NCBI GenBank assembly: GCA_021812905.1
Contig: JAKAMM010000021.1
Location: 1 to 13,005 of the forward strand
DNA from: Chloroflexota bacterium
Lineage (GTDB): Bacteria; Chloroflexota; Anaerolineae; Anaerolineales; Villigracilaceae
Reading direction: 5' to 3'
DNA: 13,005 bases
Shown: in pieces, positions 12,245-13,005 of the stretch
Layout: each line of letters opens with the position of its first letter
Numbering within the stretch: the stretch's first letter is position 1
Notes under the pieces: model-generated
Told to the model about the DNA's origin: nothing
The model's input: the letters and a program-made list of their open reading frames with translations, nothing else
Database searches by the model: none
Program-made: the position numbers and the translations under genes

Positions 12245-12329
12245 GTTCCACACTCGTCGATCATTCACAGCGGTTTGTGCGAACAAAAATATACAGGGGA
12301 ATGTGTAATGAAAATTCAAGATCGAGTAC

Positions 12330-12357
12330 TTGACGATTAGAACAACCGTTCTACAAC
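12330..12357 (+). promoter_or_regulatory. Promoter-like sequence with an SOS-box-like palindrome in its spacer
   Basis: TTGACG (12330-12335) and TACAAC (12352-12357) are 16 bp apart. Between them lies TAGAAC-aacc-GTTCTA (12338-12353), which contains GAAC-N4-GTTC, the Bacillus-type LexA (DinR) box. No intact gene follows within 300 bases; the next recognisable sequence is a transposase fragment. This is the main content of the gene-free stretch 12245-12474; nothing else was recognised there. Confidence 0.4.
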
Positions 12358-12474
12358 AGTATTTACTATTGTACTTGTTTAGCGTTCAAGAGTAACGTTT
12401 TGTAAAGGGACAAAGGTCTTGAAAAAAACAGGCCGAAAGACTCTTGCGAAAAACGACCAGGAAATTGTAAACTG

Positions 12475-12757
12475 ATGAGCATGGTTCAGGAGAACGAAAC
12501 CACTTTGAGCGGACGACGGAACAAAAACAAACCTCCTATATACGAAGGACCAGCAGATTGCCGAATTGAAGGAGCAACTGGCGAAATCTCTGGAAACCAT
12601 TCAAAGGCAGCAGAAGGAATTGGAGCGCCTGCAAACAAAATTGGAAGAATTGGAGCGTGCCGGGAAATGCCAGGCCGCACCCTTTGCACGCCGGAAATGG
12701 GTGGAGAAACCGAAGAGGCCGGGGCGCAAGGCGTGGCAGCGCTTGGCACGATATTAA
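12475..12757 (+). pseudogene. N-terminal fragment of a transposase (IS66-like, tentative)
   Basis: In frame 2 the reading TKDQQIAELKEQLAKSL leads into a heptad-rich coiled coil (about 12545-12655). The basic stretch QAAPFARRKWVEKPKRPGRK then precedes a stop at 12755. A coiled coil followed by AAPF, KPKRPGRK and a glycine-rich region is how several IS66-like DDE transposases begin. Here it runs into WQRLARY and a stop, and no DDE domain follows. The probable start, ATG near 12475, lies in another frame, so there is at least one frameshift. The family assignment is from memory of the motif. Confidence 0.55.
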
Positions 12758-12802
12758 TTTACAGCTACGACAAAGTTATCGTTGGGCAGTTGGCGGCAGA
12801 GT

Positions 12803-12843
12803 CCCCTCTCCTTGTAGGAGAGGGTCGCGAAGCAGGGGTGAGG
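12803..12843. repeat. Common intergenic hairpin repeat (CCCTCTCC/GGAGAGGG)
   Basis: CCCTCTCC (12804-12811) pairs with GGAGAGGG (12817-12824) over a 5-nt loop, followed by GGGGTGAGG at 12835-12843. This hairpin-plus-GGGGTGAGG pattern is a widespread REP-like intergenic repeat in many bacteria. It lies between the transposase fragment and a small open frame. Confidence 0.65.
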
Positions 12844-12846
12844 TGC

Positions 12847-12954
12847 ATGGTGCCTGATATTCGCGGCATCAGCGAAGCGATCCTGTGGACGAACTTTTTT
12901 AATTTCGGCATCGCGTTGTATTTGACAGCTTTGTGGAGGGCGAGGATGAAGTGA
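12847..12954 (+). CDS. Possible 35-residue small membrane protein or 3' fragment of a lost gene
   Basis: The frame MVPDIRGISEAILWTNFFNFGIALYLTALWRARMK (given here only by its ends: MVPDIRG to WRARMK) has one clear hydrophobic stretch around residues 12-28, with charged residues on both sides. GAGG lies just upstream but belongs to the hairpin repeat. It could be a genuine small membrane protein, the end of a decayed gene, or chance. I do not recognise a family. Confidence 0.22.
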   Translation: MVPDIRGISEAILWTNFFNFGIALYLTALWRARMK

Positions 12955-12974
12955 GATCGGTTTCTCGCTCAGGG

Positions 12975-13005
12975 TATAAAATCACTTTCATGCAAGCAAC
13001 GAATC
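12975..13005 (+). CDS. Possible start of a further gene running off the window
   Basis: A TATAAA-type -10 box (12975-12980) lies 9 bases before ATG at 12990, which opens MQATN and leaves the window. The arrangement would give a leaderless or nearly leaderless mRNA. Only five codons are visible, so this is a weak call. Confidence 0.25.

Noticed and set aside
12475..12954. 159-codon open frame read as one protein
   Set aside because: It runs out of frame across the transposase coiled coil and then through the CCCTCTCC hairpin repeat, so it is not one gene; only its first and last parts may be remnants.

Overview
The window looks like chromosomal DNA from a Chloroflexota bacterium, probably of the Anaerolineae type. 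This is inferred from an FMN-riboswitch-controlled riboflavin ABC transporter of the RibXY kind, a PdxS/PdxT vitamin B6 synthase pair, a YtrA-type GntR regulator, and intergenic spacers rich in small palindromic repeats. No rRNA, tRNA or CRISPR array was seen.

Layout. 1-652: 3' end of valS (+). 693-997: a promoter-like -10, an FMN riboswitch and two terminator-like hairpins. 1043-3691: permease, solute-binding lipoprotein and ATPase of the transporter (+), closed by a strong terminator at 3697-3733. 3817-5492: a deoxynucleoside kinase and a nucleotidyltransferase-fold protein (+), 8 nt apart. 5493-5934: a gene-free stretch that reads as a replication origin. 5935-8478: a minus-strand run, pdxS, then pdxT, then a GNAT-like protein; both spacers are almost filled by palindromes built from heptanucleotide repeats. 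8568-10686: promoter, GntR/YtrA regulator, SPFH/band-7 protein and a DUF1648/SdpI-like membrane protein (+). 10688-10780: a large palindrome. 10875-11380: a decayed IS1182-type transposase lying in frame with the next gene. 11408-12244: LipM-like lipoyl/octanoyl transferase (+). 12245-13005: a degraded transposase fragment, an SOS-box-like palindrome, a common intergenic hairpin repeat and perhaps the start of another gene.

Main discovery. The 5493-5934 stretch holds two perfect reverse DnaA boxes 21 bp apart plus a third degenerate one 20 bp further on. After a further variant box come two perfect, directly abutting forward DnaA boxes. These are followed after 4 nt by CTA CTA CTA TTA, which on the other strand reads 3'-GAT GAT GAT AAT-5', the DnaA-trio unwinding motif. 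Two ParB-site (parS)-like palindromes lie 4-5 kb away, at 10006-10023 and 10786-10801. Together these indicate an origin of replication and its partition zone, with no dnaA gene inside the window.

How the parts work together. Low FMN should permit read-through into the riboflavin importer. The kinase is a nucleoside-salvage enzyme. PdxS and PdxT form the PLP synthase. The GntR/SPFH/SdpI-like group looks like a self-regulated membrane-protein operon. LipM belongs to lipoylation. These links rest on family knowledge and gene order; nothing here was tested by database search.
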